A stretch of DNA of 64,000 bases, taken from an uncultured Hyphomicrobiales bacterium (lineage in GTDB: Bacteria; Pseudomonadota; Alphaproteobacteria; Rhizobiales; Xanthobacteraceae). A model generated the notes under the pieces. That model was given only the letters and a program-made list of their open reading frames with translations, did not search any database and was not told where the DNA came from. The stretch spans positions 1 to 64,000 of the forward strand of contig CAIYTE010000187.1 in assembly GCA_903929045.1 (NCBI GenBank), in the 5' to 3' direction. Position numbers and translations under genes: made by a program. Numbering within the stretch: the first letter of the stretch is position 1; every line of letters begins with the position of its first letter. Below, piece by piece: positions 1-8,138 of this stretch.

Positions 1-25
1 TCCCGCTTTCGCGGGAATGAGCGGA
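1..25. repeat. Family-B palindromic element, truncated by window start
   Basis: The right half of a dispersed palindrome, with the hairpin TCCCGC-TTTC-GCGGGA followed by ATGAGCGGA. The same sequence type recurs near 12077, 22870 and 40240. The left half lies outside the window. Confidence 0.7.
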
Positions 26-53
26 AAATGTAGTGCAGCGAATAAAAGAAGCC

Positions 54-908
54 ATGCCACCCGTTTTCCGTTTTGCCCCATCCCCGAACGGCTATCTGCA
101 TCTCGGCCACGCCTTGTCCGTGCTGCTGAATGCCAAGCTGGCGGCGGCAGCGGGCGGCCGCCTGCTGCTGCGCATCGAGGACATCGACGAAGCGCGCTGC
201 AAGCCGGAATTCGAGGCGGCGATTTACGAGGATCTCGCCTGGCTCGGCGTGGCGTGGGAAGAGCCGGTGCGGCGGCAGTCGGACCATCTCGCCGAATACC
301 GCGCGGCGTTGGCCAAACTCGACGCCATGGGGCTCGTCTACCCGGCGTTCGAAAGCCGCAGCGAGATCGCGCGCATTGTCGCGGAACGCGAAGCGGCGTC
401 GGGCCAGCCGTGGCCACGCGATCCTGACGGCGGCATCCGCTATCCGGAGCTCGGCAAGAATGTGCCTGCGGAGGAGCGCTGCCGCCTGATTGACGCCGGC
501 GCGCCCTATGCGCTGCGCCTCGACATGACCGCCGCGCTGGCGCGCACCGGTCCACTCGATTGGAACGAGGCCGGCGAGACGGTCGAGGCCGATGCCGCGC
601 CTTGGGGCGACATTATCCTGGCCCGCAAAGACACGCCGAACAGCTATCACCTCTCCGTCGTCGTCGATGACGCGTTGCAGGGCGTCACCGACGTCGTGCG
701 AGGCCGTGATCTGTTGCCGTCGACCGCCGCGCATCGCGTGCTGCAATCGCTACTGGGCCTGCCGGCGCCCCGGTACCACCATCACCGGCTGATCCTCGAC
801 GCCGAGAAGCGCAAACTGTCGAAGTCGACCGCCGCCACCGGCCTGCGCGAATTGCGCGCGCGGGGCGCCAGCCCGGCTCAGATCCGCAGCGCCGTCGGCC
901 TCGATTGA
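54..908 (+). CDS. gluQ: Glutamyl-Q tRNA(Asp) synthetase
   Basis: This 284-residue protein is a short GluRS paralogue that lacks the anticodon-binding domain. In the family it activates glutamate and attaches it to queuosine at position 34 of tRNA(Asp). The sequence opens with FRFAPSPNGYLHLGHA, which holds the class I HIGH-type motif. It ends with KLSKS near residue 260, the second class I signature, with only a short tail after it. Full-length GluRS is about 470 residues, so this length fits GluQ. ATG at 54 is preferred over the in-frame GTG at 33 because family members begin just before the FRFAPSP motif. It stands alone, 42 nt before a histidine kinase gene. Confidence 0.93.
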   Translation: MPPVFRFAPSPNGYLHLGHALSVLLNAKLAAAAGGRLLLRIEDIDEARCKPEFEAAIYEDLAWLGVAWEEPVRRQSDHLAEYRAALAKLDAMGLVYPAFESRSEIARIVAEREAASGQPWPRDPDGGIRYPELGKNVPAEERCRLIDAGAPYALRLDMTAALARTGPLDWNEAGETVEADAAPWGDIILARKDTPNSYHLSVVVDDALQGVTDVVRGRDLLPSTAAHRVLQSLLGLPAPRYHHHRLILDAEKRKLSKSTAATGLRELRARGASPAQIRSAVGLD

Positions 909-950
909 TCCCGGCTTCCGTGCCATGGTCGCCGCGGGGCGAAGGGATCG

Positions 951-2117
951 ATGGCGAAGCGTAAGAAGGTCAGGCGTCAATCGGCGGTCAAGAAGGATTC
1001 GCCGGCCGTGCGTGCGGTCGAGGCCGCGCTGGCCGGTATCGCGCATGACATCCGCACGCCGCTAACCGGTATTGTTGCGCTGGCCGAACTGCTCGTCGCG
1101 TCCGATCTCGGCGAACGCGAGCGTGAATGGGCCAACGCCATCAAGAGTGGCGCCGATCATCTCGCCGCGCTGTCGACCTTGATCGTCGATGCCGCGCGGT
1201 CGGAGACCGCCGGGCTGGTGCTGCGCACGGAGCCGTTTTCCCCGCGCGCGCTGGCCGCCGCCGCCGGTCAGTCGCTCACCGCCCGCGCTGCTGTGCGCAC
1301 GATCAAGGCCAGGATCAGCATCGCGCGCGATCTGCCGCCGATGGTGTCGGGCGACGCGCTGCGCCTGCGCGCTGCGCTGGAAAATCTCACCGACAATGCC
1401 GTGAAGTTCACGCACGATGGCAGCGTCACGCTTGCCGTGACCGCAGCGCCGGCGGCGCGCAAGAGCGTGCGGCTGACATTCACGGTGACGGATAGCGGCA
1501 TTGGCATGAGCGCCGCCGAATTGAAACTCTTGTTCAAGCCCTTCGCTCAGGCGAGCGAACAGATCGCGCGGCGTTATGGCGGCGCCGGATTGGGGCTGGT
1601 CTTTGTCAAGCGCATCGCCAAGGCCATGGGCGGCGATCTCAAGGTCACCAGCAAGAAGGGCAAGGGCAGCACGTTCACGCTCACCGTGCTGACCGAGCGT
1701 TTCGAAAAACGCGCCGCGCCGGGTGCGGCGCCGTTCAAAGCGCCGCGCGCGCTGTCGGTCCTGTGCGCCGAGGATAACCCTTATGCGCGCGTCGTGATGA
1801 AGACGATCGTCACCGAACTCGGCCACGCCATCGATTTCGCCGAGAACGGCGAGTCGGCTGTGACCGCCGCTGCGCGCAAGGCCTACGATGCGGTGCTGAT
1901 CGACGTGACGCTGCCGCGTGTCGACGGCATCGAGGCGACCCGGCGTATCCGCGCGCTGCCGGGCAAGGCCGGCCGGGTGAAGATCATCGGCATTTCCGGC
2001 CGCGGCGATGCCGTCACGGAGCAGGCCGCGCTCGCCGCCGGCATGAACCACTATTTTGTGAAGCCGATCAGCCCGAGCAGGCTGGCGGTGGCGCTGACAG
2101 GCGGCGATAATCAGTGA
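951..2117 (+). CDS. Soluble hybrid histidine kinase with receiver domain
   Basis: A 388-residue signalling protein. After a basic N-terminus comes the dimerisation/H-box motif AHDIRTPL with the phospho-acceptor His at residue 32. An ATPase domain follows with an N box (LENLTDNAVKF) and G boxes (DSGIGM, GGAGLGL). A receiver domain starts near residue 265 with acidic AEDN, the phospho-acceptor Asp at 318 (LIDVTLP) and the switch Lys in YFVKPIS. There is no transmembrane segment and no PAS or GAF sensor, so it must sense through a partner or take phosphate from elsewhere. A GAAGGGA Shine-Dalgarno precedes the ATG by 5 nt. No response-regulator gene lies beside it. Confidence 0.9.
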   Translation: MAKRKKVRRQSAVKKDSPAVRAVEAALAGIAHDIRTPLTGIVALAELLVASDLGEREREWANAIKSGADHLAALSTLIVDAARSETAGLVLRTEPFSPRALAAAAGQSLTARAAVRTIKARISIARDLPPMVSGDALRLRAALENLTDNAVKFTHDGSVTLAVTAAPAARKSVRLTFTVTDSGIGMSAAELKLLFKPFAQASEQIARRYGGAGLGLVFVKRIAKAMGGDLKVTSKKGKGSTFTLTVLTERFEKRAAPGAAPFKAPRALSVLCAEDNPYARVVMKTIVTELGHAIDFAENGESAVTAAARKAYDAVLIDVTLPRVDGIEATRRIRALPGKAGRVKIIGISGRGDAVTEQAALAAGMNHYFVKPISPSRLAVALTGGDNQ

Positions 2118-2148
2118 CGACGTTGCAATTCTGACAGGAGCGGAAACG

Positions 2149-2634
2149 ATGTCTGCGATAAACAAACAACTTATTTCAGCTTTTTTGATTTTAACGCTCG
2201 GCACCGCCGTTGCGCACGCGCAGCAACCGCCGTCAGGCGACAAAGACGCGATTGTGAAATGTCTGGAATCCGAGACGGCTGGATTTGGCAGCCAGTGCAT
2301 CGGCATCGTCGCCGATCCCTGTCTCAAGAAGGCTGACGGCGTGCAGGACGACGTCAAGATCAAGAGTGCCTGCGCCGCGCGCGAACTCGCGATCTGGAAC
2401 GGCCTTCTGGCCGAAGCGCTGAAACAGGTCAAAGGCGGCGGCTTTGCCGACATCGTCAAGGGCGTGGCGTCTTCGCAGGCCGCATGGTCGCAGTCGGTGA
2501 AGGCGCTCTGTCCGCTCTTCAACAAACTCGAACCGGGCATGCTGGACGGCGGCGCGGAATATTGCAGCCTGCAGGAAACCGCACGCCGCACTTTGATTAT
2601 TCGGCGGGTCGGCGAGGCGGTCAACGAGCACTAG
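2149..2634 (+). CDS. Secreted LprI-like (DUF1311) protein
   Basis: A 161-residue protein with a clear Sec signal peptide (hydrophobic residues 8-20, cleavage likely after AHA at about 24). The mature part has the spaced cysteines and the RELAIWNGLLAEAL and AWSQS segments typical of the lysozyme-inhibitor LprI N-terminal domain (DUF1311). LprI proteins are periplasmic or lipid-linked; inhibition of lysozyme is shown for some members only, so that function is inferred here. It is preceded by AGGAG, 8 nt before ATG, and followed by a stem-loop terminator at 2650-2686. Confidence 0.75.
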   Translation: MSAINKQLISAFLILTLGTAVAHAQQPPSGDKDAIVKCLESETAGFGSQCIGIVADPCLKKADGVQDDVKIKSACAARELAIWNGLLAEALKQVKGGGFADIVKGVASSQAAWSQSVKALCPLFNKLEPGMLDGGAEYCSLQETARRTLIIRRVGEAVNEH

Positions 2635-2649
2635 GCGCTTTGATGCGAT

Positions 2650-2686
2650 GGCGCGGGCTGGCGTAACGCCGCGCCCGCGCCTTTTT
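2650..2686 (+). terminator. Intrinsic terminator after the LprI-like gene
   Basis: A perfect 9-bp stem, GGCGCGGGC (2650-2658) with GCCCGCGCC (2673-2681), holds an inner GGCG/CGCC pairing and is followed by TTTTT (2682-2686). It sits between two convergent genes but has a T-tract on the plus side only. Confidence 0.8.
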
Positions 2687-2690
2687 CATT

Positions 2691-3542
2691 TCAGAAGTGA
2701 TAATTCACGCCGACGCGCGCGATGCTGCCGTTGAAGCGGGCACTTGTTTGCAGCGCTGGCGTGCCTGCAAACAGCACCGTCGTGGCGGTGGTGTAAGTAA
2801 TAGTGCCCAAATCATAATAGAGATATTCGGCTTTCAGCGACCAATTTTGTGCGATCATCGCTTCAAACCCAGCACCTAAGGTCCATCCAGTCATCGTCCT
2901 CTCGCCCGAGCCGGTGTTGCAATAGAAGTTTGCCGCTGGGGATCCTGCGATGCAGTCAGCGGGAAAGCCGCCGGTGGGCGACGGGGTGACCGTGGTGCTT
3001 GTCGAGGCGGAGCCTTTGCCGAACGCCAAACCGCCGGTGGCAAATACCAGCAACGCAGGAGTTGGCAGGTAGCCGACGCGCGCGCGCAGCGTACTCAGCC
3101 ATTCAAGTTTCTTGTCCTGCTGCGTTGTGGTGATCGGTGCAAACACCCCGAAGTCGGCAGAGACGAACGAATTTGAGCCGCGAATGTTCGACTTGGAGAA
3201 ATCGGCCTCGACGCCGAGGACCGATTGGCCGATTTGATAATTGTAGCCGACGGTAGCGCCACCGAGCACGCCTTTGCTTGCGCTATCGATCGAATCGGGA
3301 AATGGGGCCGTGGGCGGCGGACCGATCGAGGCCTTGTATAAACCAAATGCATCTATTCCGGTCAGGCTGTTCGATCCCTTATTCCAGCCGTAGCCGCCGC
3401 TGACGCCGGCGTAAAAGCCGGTCCAGCTATAAGGCGCATCGGCCGCCGGATGAGCGCCCTTCGGAGCCGCATAACTTGCGCCGGAGGCACAACCCATTCC
3501 GGCCGCAAGTGCGACAGCGACAACAACTCGATGTAACGGCAT
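2691..3542 (-). CDS. Outer-membrane beta-barrel protein, Omp25/Omp31 type
   Basis: A 283-residue protein with an N-terminal signal peptide (cleaved near SYA-AP, residue 26) followed by WTGFYAGVSGGYGW, the hallmark opening of alphaproteobacterial Omp25/31 eight-stranded barrels. Alternating hydrophobic strands continue to a C-terminal VGVNYHF, an aromatic-ending beta-signal for BAM insertion. In rhizobia and relatives these are abundant surface proteins. It is paralogous to the gene at 5096-5911 (shared LKAEYLYYDLG strand). The last residue is Phe, as expected for the family. Confidence 0.9.
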   Translation of the reverse strand: MPLHRVVVAVALAAGMGCASGASYAAPKGAHPAADAPYSWTGFYAGVSGGYGWNKGSNSLTGIDAFGLYKASIGPPPTAPFPDSIDSASKGVLGGATVGYNYQIGQSVLGVEADFSKSNIRGSNSFVSADFGVFAPITTTQQDKKLEWLSTLRARVGYLPTPALLVFATGGLAFGKGSASTSTTVTPSPTGGFPADCIAGSPAANFYCNTGSGERTMTGWTLGAGFEAMIAQNWSLKAEYLYYDLGTITYTTATTVLFAGTPALQTSARFNGSIARVGVNYHF

Positions 3543-3771
3543 TAAGGCACCCCAATTCCAGCGCGAGAAACGTGGAGCCGACGTTATGAGCGCGCGGTGT
3601 TCGAGGCTTGGGCTGGCCGCGCCTGTTTATTGTGCTGAACGATACTTTCCGCGTGTTTCGGTGCGCCGTGACATCGCAGCAACGCATAGCAGCGCTTCCG
3701 GATGTGTTTCGTTGTGTCTCGAAGGTGCGTGCCGTGGTACCGCTGTGGCGGGGCGATAGATCGGAGTGTTC
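3543..3771. other. Divergent intergenic region, porin / AraC
   Basis: About 230 nt between the minus-strand porin start and the plus-strand AraC start. It must carry both promoters. I see no convincing palindrome or tRNA, only a GGAG at 3763-3766 that serves the AraC gene. Confidence 0.5.
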
Positions 3772-4740
3772 GTGAGCGACGAGGTGCAGACACTCTTGGT
3801 GTCGAGCGCGCAGTTTCCGGGTCAGGACAGGATCGAGGCGTTTCGGGAGGTTTTTGGAAAAGCGATCATGCGGATGGAAATCGATCCGCTCGATGGTCAT
3901 CCGCTCGACATCGAAATGAAGATGCGCGCGCTGCCGCAGGTCGGCGTTGCCTTCGGACGATTGTCGCCGACCCGCAATACGCATCGCGCCGGGCTGATCG
4001 ACAACGACGCGCCGGTCCTGATCATCGTCAAGAGCGGCAGTGGCACGATGCAGCAGGAAGGCCGCATCGAAAGCGTTTCAAGCGGTCAGGCCATGCTGGC
4101 GTCGAACGGTCTGGCGGGCACGTTTCTCGGCCATGTGCCGTCGGCCATGACGAGCGTGCGTCTCGACCGCAAGATTCTGGAGGCGCAGGGCGTGTCGATT
4201 GGCGACGCCTTGATCAAGCCGATCGCGGCGAAGAATTCAGCGCTGCAGTTGCTCGATCACTATGTGCAGGTTCTGAACAGCGACGTTGCGTTGGCGACGG
4301 CTGAGCTCCGTCATGCCGTGACGACGCATATTCACGATCTTGCGGCGCTGGTGCTTGGCGCCACCCGCGACGGCGCGGCGCTCGCCGAAAGACGGGGTGT
4401 GCGCGCAGCGCGGCTGCACGCGATCAAGGAAGACGTTGTCGCCAACCTGTCGAGCCAGAATATGTCGGCTGAAACGATCGGCGTCAGGTTCGGTATTTCC
4501 GCGGGCTATGTGCGCAAGCTGTTCGAAACCGAGCGCACCACGTTCACCGATTTTGTGCTGGCGCAGCGGCTCGGCCGCGCGCACCGCATGCTGTCCGATG
4601 CGCGATTTGTCACGCGCAAGATCAGCGCAATCGCGTTCGAGTCCGGTTTCGGCGATCTGTCCTATTTCAACAATGCGTTTCGCCGCCGTTACGGCATGAC
4701 GCCGTCCGACGTCCGCGCCTCGGCCAAGCAGCGCGGTTAG
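3772..4740 (+). CDS. AraC-family transcriptional regulator
   Basis: A 322-residue regulator. Residues 1-200 resemble the AraC-type cupin ligand-binding domain. The C-terminal 100 residues form the two-HTH DNA-binding domain, with the signatures GISAGYVRKLFE and IAFESGFGDLSYFNNAFRRRYGMTPSDVR. The start chosen is GTG at 3772 because GGAG (3763-3766) then sits 5 nt upstream; the in-frame GTG at 3766 would overlap that Shine-Dalgarno. It lies between two Omp25/31 porin genes, which makes them possible targets, but nothing in the sequence proves that. Confidence 0.88.
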   Translation: MSDEVQTLLVSSAQFPGQDRIEAFREVFGKAIMRMEIDPLDGHPLDIEMKMRALPQVGVAFGRLSPTRNTHRAGLIDNDAPVLIIVKSGSGTMQQEGRIESVSSGQAMLASNGLAGTFLGHVPSAMTSVRLDRKILEAQGVSIGDALIKPIAAKNSALQLLDHYVQVLNSDVALATAELRHAVTTHIHDLAALVLGATRDGAALAERRGVRAARLHAIKEDVVANLSSQNMSAETIGVRFGISAGYVRKLFETERTTFTDFVLAQRLGRAHRMLSDARFVTRKISAIAFESGFGDLSYFNNAFRRRYGMTPSDVRASAKQRG

Positions 4741-4761
4741 CGTGTTGGCTGCGGCCGACGC

Positions 4762-5025
4762 TCAGTCCGCTGGATGCCACCATCCGAAGATCACCACGAC
4801 GAGGCAGGCCGCCGCCGACATCGCCTGAACGCCGACAATAAACCAATACTGGACAGGCGCAGTGTCCCGCTGAGCGCTCCATGTGTCTTCCCACCAATCG
4901 AGAAAATCCGGACTTTCATATTTGATTTTCCGCTCGATGAGCGCGGTCCGCAGTTCACGGCAGCAAATGACGAACAACACCAGCGCCACGATCCGGGCAA
5001 CGATCTGATAGAGAAAAAACGTCAT
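4762..5025 (-). CDS. Small two-helix membrane protein, unknown
   Basis: An 87-residue protein that I do not recognise. It has two hydrophobic segments (about residues 4-22 and 60-82). Between them lies a polar, charged loop containing ERKIKYESPDFLDWWEDTW. The predicted topology is a hairpin with a periplasmic or cytoplasmic loop. It is convergent with the AraC gene (21 nt apart) and 70 nt downstream of the second porin gene on the same strand. The downstream region 5026-5095 holds nothing notable. Confidence 0.6.
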   Translation of the reverse strand: MTFFLYQIVARIVALVLFVICCRELRTALIERKIKYESPDFLDWWEDTWSAQRDTAPVQYWFIVGVQAMSAAACLVVVIFGWWHPAD

Positions 5026-5095
5026 TCAATATCCGCCCATTGCGACATGGATTGATGACGCGATCGTAGCCGCCTTCGTGCCGCTTGGCGTCACG

Positions 5096-5911
5096 TCAGT
5101 TGAAGCTGTAGTTCAACCCGACGCGAACGATGTGACCCTTGAACTTGGCATCCGCGTGAATGCTTTCGGTGCCGCCGTTGCCGAACGTCGCCGTGCTGAT
5201 GACCTGATAGCTGACGTTGCCGAGGTCGTAATAGAGATACTCGGCCTTGGCCGTCCAATGGGCCGCGAGTGCCATTTCCGCGCCGAGGCCCGCGGTCCAG
5301 CCCACCAGCGTCTTCGATGCCGAACCTGTCGAGCAGAAGCCGTTGGTGAGGGGGCAACTGCCGGGGGGCGCGATATCGACAGTGGTCGCCGCCTTGGCGC
5401 CGCCTATGGCGACGCCGCCCGTCACGTATCCGAGGAAGTCGGGCGTCAGCAGCATGCCGACGCGCGGCCGCACGGTGGCGAACCAGTTGAGCTTGTTCTC
5501 CTGCGTCGTGGTCAGGAGCGGGGCGGGAAACACGGTCGCAGCATATGTCGCGGTGCCACGCATGCCGGTATACGCAAAATCGGCTTCCAGGCCGGCGATC
5601 GCGCTATTGAATTGCCAGTTGTAGCCGGCCTGAACGCCGCCGATGAAACCGGCATTGCGGGGGCTGTTCGAGCGCGGGATGGCGCCGAAGGTCTGGCCGG
5701 GAATGAACAAAGTCGGTTCAACGCCGGGGTAATCCGTCTTGGATGTGCCCCAGCCGTAACCGGCGTTCACGCCGGCATAGAAGCCGTTCCAGTTGTGGAC
5801 GGCGACCAGCGCCGGCGCCTTGGTCGGGAATTTGATGTCGGCGGCGAAGCCGCTCGCCGGCAAGGATACGGCGATGCAAAGCGCGGCCGCGGAAAGTTTC
5901 AGTGTCGACAA
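5096..5911 (-). CDS. Outer-membrane beta-barrel protein, Omp25/Omp31 type
   Basis: A 271-residue paralogue of the porin at 2691-3542. It has a signal peptide (cleavage after GFA, about residue 23), then WNGFYAGVNAGYGW, repeated amphipathic strands and the shared LKAEYLYYDLG-like strand (here AKAEYLYYDLG). The C-terminus is VGLNYSFN, so the usual terminal aromatic is followed by an extra Asn. That is unusual for a BAM beta-signal but tolerable. It probably forms an eight-stranded surface barrel. Confidence 0.9.
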   Translation of the reverse strand: MSTLKLSAAALCIAVSLPASGFAADIKFPTKAPALVAVHNWNGFYAGVNAGYGWGTSKTDYPGVEPTLFIPGQTFGAIPRSNSPRNAGFIGGVQAGYNWQFNSAIAGLEADFAYTGMRGTATYAATVFPAPLLTTTQENKLNWFATVRPRVGMLLTPDFLGYVTGGVAIGGAKAATTVDIAPPGSCPLTNGFCSTGSASKTLVGWTAGLGAEMALAAHWTAKAEYLYYDLGNVSYQVISTATFGNGGTESIHADAKFKGHIVRVGLNYSFN

Positions 5912-6077
5912 GGTCGTCCCCCATGCGGCTCGATGCCGCCTATGGTCGGACGCTACGGGGGCTCGCGCCGGATATCTTGGCGGTTACCGCACCGGATTGG
6001 ACGGCAGTGAACTTGCCCCGCAATTTCGTGCTGTTTTGAGGCCGGTGTTGCCCGCATGTGACACGGCAGACCGCTGG

Positions 6078-8060
6078 TTAGACGTTGCTGACGCCGTTCG
6101 CCTGTTCGACGATGCGCACCACGTCGGACATGATGCGGTTCAGCTCGAAGTCCTTCGGCGTGTAGACGGCGGCGACGCCGGACTTTTCCAGCGCTTCGGC
6201 GTCCTCCGGCGGGATGATGCCGCCGACGACCAGCGGCATGGTCATGCCGGCTTCCTTCATCCGCGCCGCGACGTCCTTCACCAGCGGAATGTGCGAACCC
6301 GAAAGGATCGACAGGCCGATGACATGCGCATTCTGCTTCTGCGCGGCGTCGACGATTTCTTCCGGCGTCAGGCGGATGCCTTCGTAGACCACCTGCATGC
6401 CGGCGTCGCGCGCGCGCACCGCGATCTGTTCGGCGCCGTTGGAATGGCCGTCGAGACCGGGCTTGCCGACGAGGAAGGTGAGACGGCGGCCGAGCTTGCG
6501 CGACACGCGATCGACTTCGCCGCGAATGTCGTCGAGCCCGTCGACGTCGTTGCGCATCGCTGAGCCGACGCCGGTCGGCGCGCGGTATTCGCCGAGCGCC
6601 TGCCGCAACGTCCAGCCCCACTCGCCGGTGGTAACGCCGGCTTTGGCGCAGAGAATCGAGGCCGGCATGATGTTGCTGTGGCCCGCGGCGGCGCGTTTCA
6701 ATTCGGTCAGTGCGTCGGCGACCTTGGCGGCGTCGCGCTGTTCGCGCCACGCCTTGAGGCGCTCAAGCTGGTCGCGCTCGGCATCTTCCGACACCGTCAT
6801 GATGGCGTCGATGCCGCCGGTCAAAGGCGAGGGTTCGGTTTCGAGATACTTGTTGACGCCGACGACGATCTGTTCGGCTTTCTCGATCGCTTCAAAGCGC
6901 TCGCTCGCCGATGCCACGAGCCGCTGCTTCATGTAGCCGCTTTCGACCGCGGCAATGGCGCCGCCCATCTCCTCGATGCGCTTGAGTTCTTCTCTGGCTT
7001 CCGCCTTGAGCGCCTCGACCTTGGCCTCCATCACCTTGGAGCCGTCGAACAGGTCGCCGTATTCCAGCAGATCGGTTTCGTAGGCGAGCACCTGCTGCAG
7101 GCGCAGCGACCATTGCTGATCCCACGGCCGCGGCAGGCCGAGCGCTTCGTTCCACGCCGGCAATTGCACCGCGCGCGCCCGCGCTTTCTTCGACAAGGTG
7201 ACCGCGAGCATCTCGATCAGAATGCGTGCGACGTTGTTTTCCGGCTGCGGCTCCGTGAGACCGAGCGAATTCACCTGCACGCCGTAGCGGAACAGCCGCT
7301 GCTTCGGATCGGTGACGCCGTAACGGTCGCGCGTGATCTCGTCCCACAGATCGACGAAAGCGCGCATCTTGCAGATCTCGGTGACGAACCGCATGCCGGC
7401 ATTGACGAAGAACGAAATGCGGCCGACGACTTCGCCGAATTTTTCCTGGCTGACTTCGCCCGACTTCTTCACCGTATCGAGCACCGCAATGGCGGTCGCC
7501 AAAGCATAAGCAAGCTCCTGCACCGGCGTCGCACCTGCTTCCTGCAGGTGATACGAGCAGATGTTCATCGGATTCCACTTCGGCAGTTCGGTCGTCGTGA
7601 AGATCGCGATGTCCTTGATCAGCCGCATCGACGGCGCGGGCGGAAACACATAGGTGCCGCGCGACAGATATTCCTTGATGATGTCGTTCTGGATGGTCCC
7701 GGTGAGCGCGGCGCGCGGCGCGCCCTGTTCGTCGGCTACCGCGATGTAGAGCGCCATCAGCCACGCCGCGGTGGCGTTGATGGTCATCGAGGTGTTCATC
7801 TGCGCCAGCGGAATCTGGTCGAACAACGCCCGCATGTCGCCGAGATGATTGATCGGCACGCCGACTTTGCCGACTTCGCCCTTGGCCAGCACGTGATCTG
7901 AATCGTAGCCGGTCTGCGTCGGCAGATCGAAAGCCACCGAGAGGCCGGTCTGCCCTTTGGACAGATTCTTGCGATAGAGCGCGTTGGAGTCCTTCGCCGT
8001 CGAGTGACCGGCGTAGGTGCGGAAAATCCAGGGCTTATCGCGTTTGGTCGGGTCGCTCAT
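6078..8060 (-). CDS. ecm: Ethylmalonyl-CoA mutase (MeaA/Ecm)
   Basis: A 660-residue B12-dependent mutase. Residues 1-510 are the substrate-binding barrel (YAGHSTAKDSN, SVAFDLPTQTGYDSDH). A cobalamin domain follows, with the DxHxxG motif DGHSNG at 537-542 whose His is the lower axial ligand. The single-chain length and sequence match MeaA/Ecm rather than the larger methylmalonyl-CoA mutase. Ecm converts (2R)-ethylmalonyl-CoA to (2S)-methylsuccinyl-CoA, the step between Ccr and Mcd, both encoded nearby. ATG at 8060 is preferred over an in-frame start at 8117 because GGTGG sits 5 nt upstream and family members start close to this point. The TGCGCTGCA motif lies 41 nt upstream. Confidence 0.93.
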   Translation of the reverse strand: MSDPTKRDKPWIFRTYAGHSTAKDSNALYRKNLSKGQTGLSVAFDLPTQTGYDSDHVLAKGEVGKVGVPINHLGDMRALFDQIPLAQMNTSMTINATAAWLMALYIAVADEQGAPRAALTGTIQNDIIKEYLSRGTYVFPPAPSMRLIKDIAIFTTTELPKWNPMNICSYHLQEAGATPVQELAYALATAIAVLDTVKKSGEVSQEKFGEVVGRISFFVNAGMRFVTEICKMRAFVDLWDEITRDRYGVTDPKQRLFRYGVQVNSLGLTEPQPENNVARILIEMLAVTLSKKARARAVQLPAWNEALGLPRPWDQQWSLRLQQVLAYETDLLEYGDLFDGSKVMEAKVEALKAEAREELKRIEEMGGAIAAVESGYMKQRLVASASERFEAIEKAEQIVVGVNKYLETEPSPLTGGIDAIMTVSEDAERDQLERLKAWREQRDAAKVADALTELKRAAAGHSNIMPASILCAKAGVTTGEWGWTLRQALGEYRAPTGVGSAMRNDVDGLDDIRGEVDRVSRKLGRRLTFLVGKPGLDGHSNGAEQIAVRARDAGMQVVYEGIRLTPEEIVDAAQKQNAHVIGLSILSGSHIPLVKDVAARMKEAGMTMPLVVGGIIPPEDAEALEKSGVAAVYTPKDFELNRIMSDVVRIVEQANGVSNV

Positions 8061-8100
8061 GGCTGCCACCTGCACCGGCAGCATCAGTGTGCCGGGTATT

Positions 8101-8114
8101 TTGCTGCAGCGCAA
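8101..8114 (-). promoter_or_regulatory. Candidate operator upstream of ecm
   Basis: On the minus strand this reads TTGCGCTGCAGCAA, an interrupted inverted repeat (TTGC...GCAA) containing the 9-mer TGCGCTGCA. The same 9-mer occurs upstream of ccr and mcd. Its nearest base lies 41 nt before the ecm start, in the gap between the membrane-protein gene and ecm, so ecm may have its own promoter. Confidence 0.5.
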
Positions 8115-8138
8115 CAAACAAAGGGAGGCTGTAGCGCC

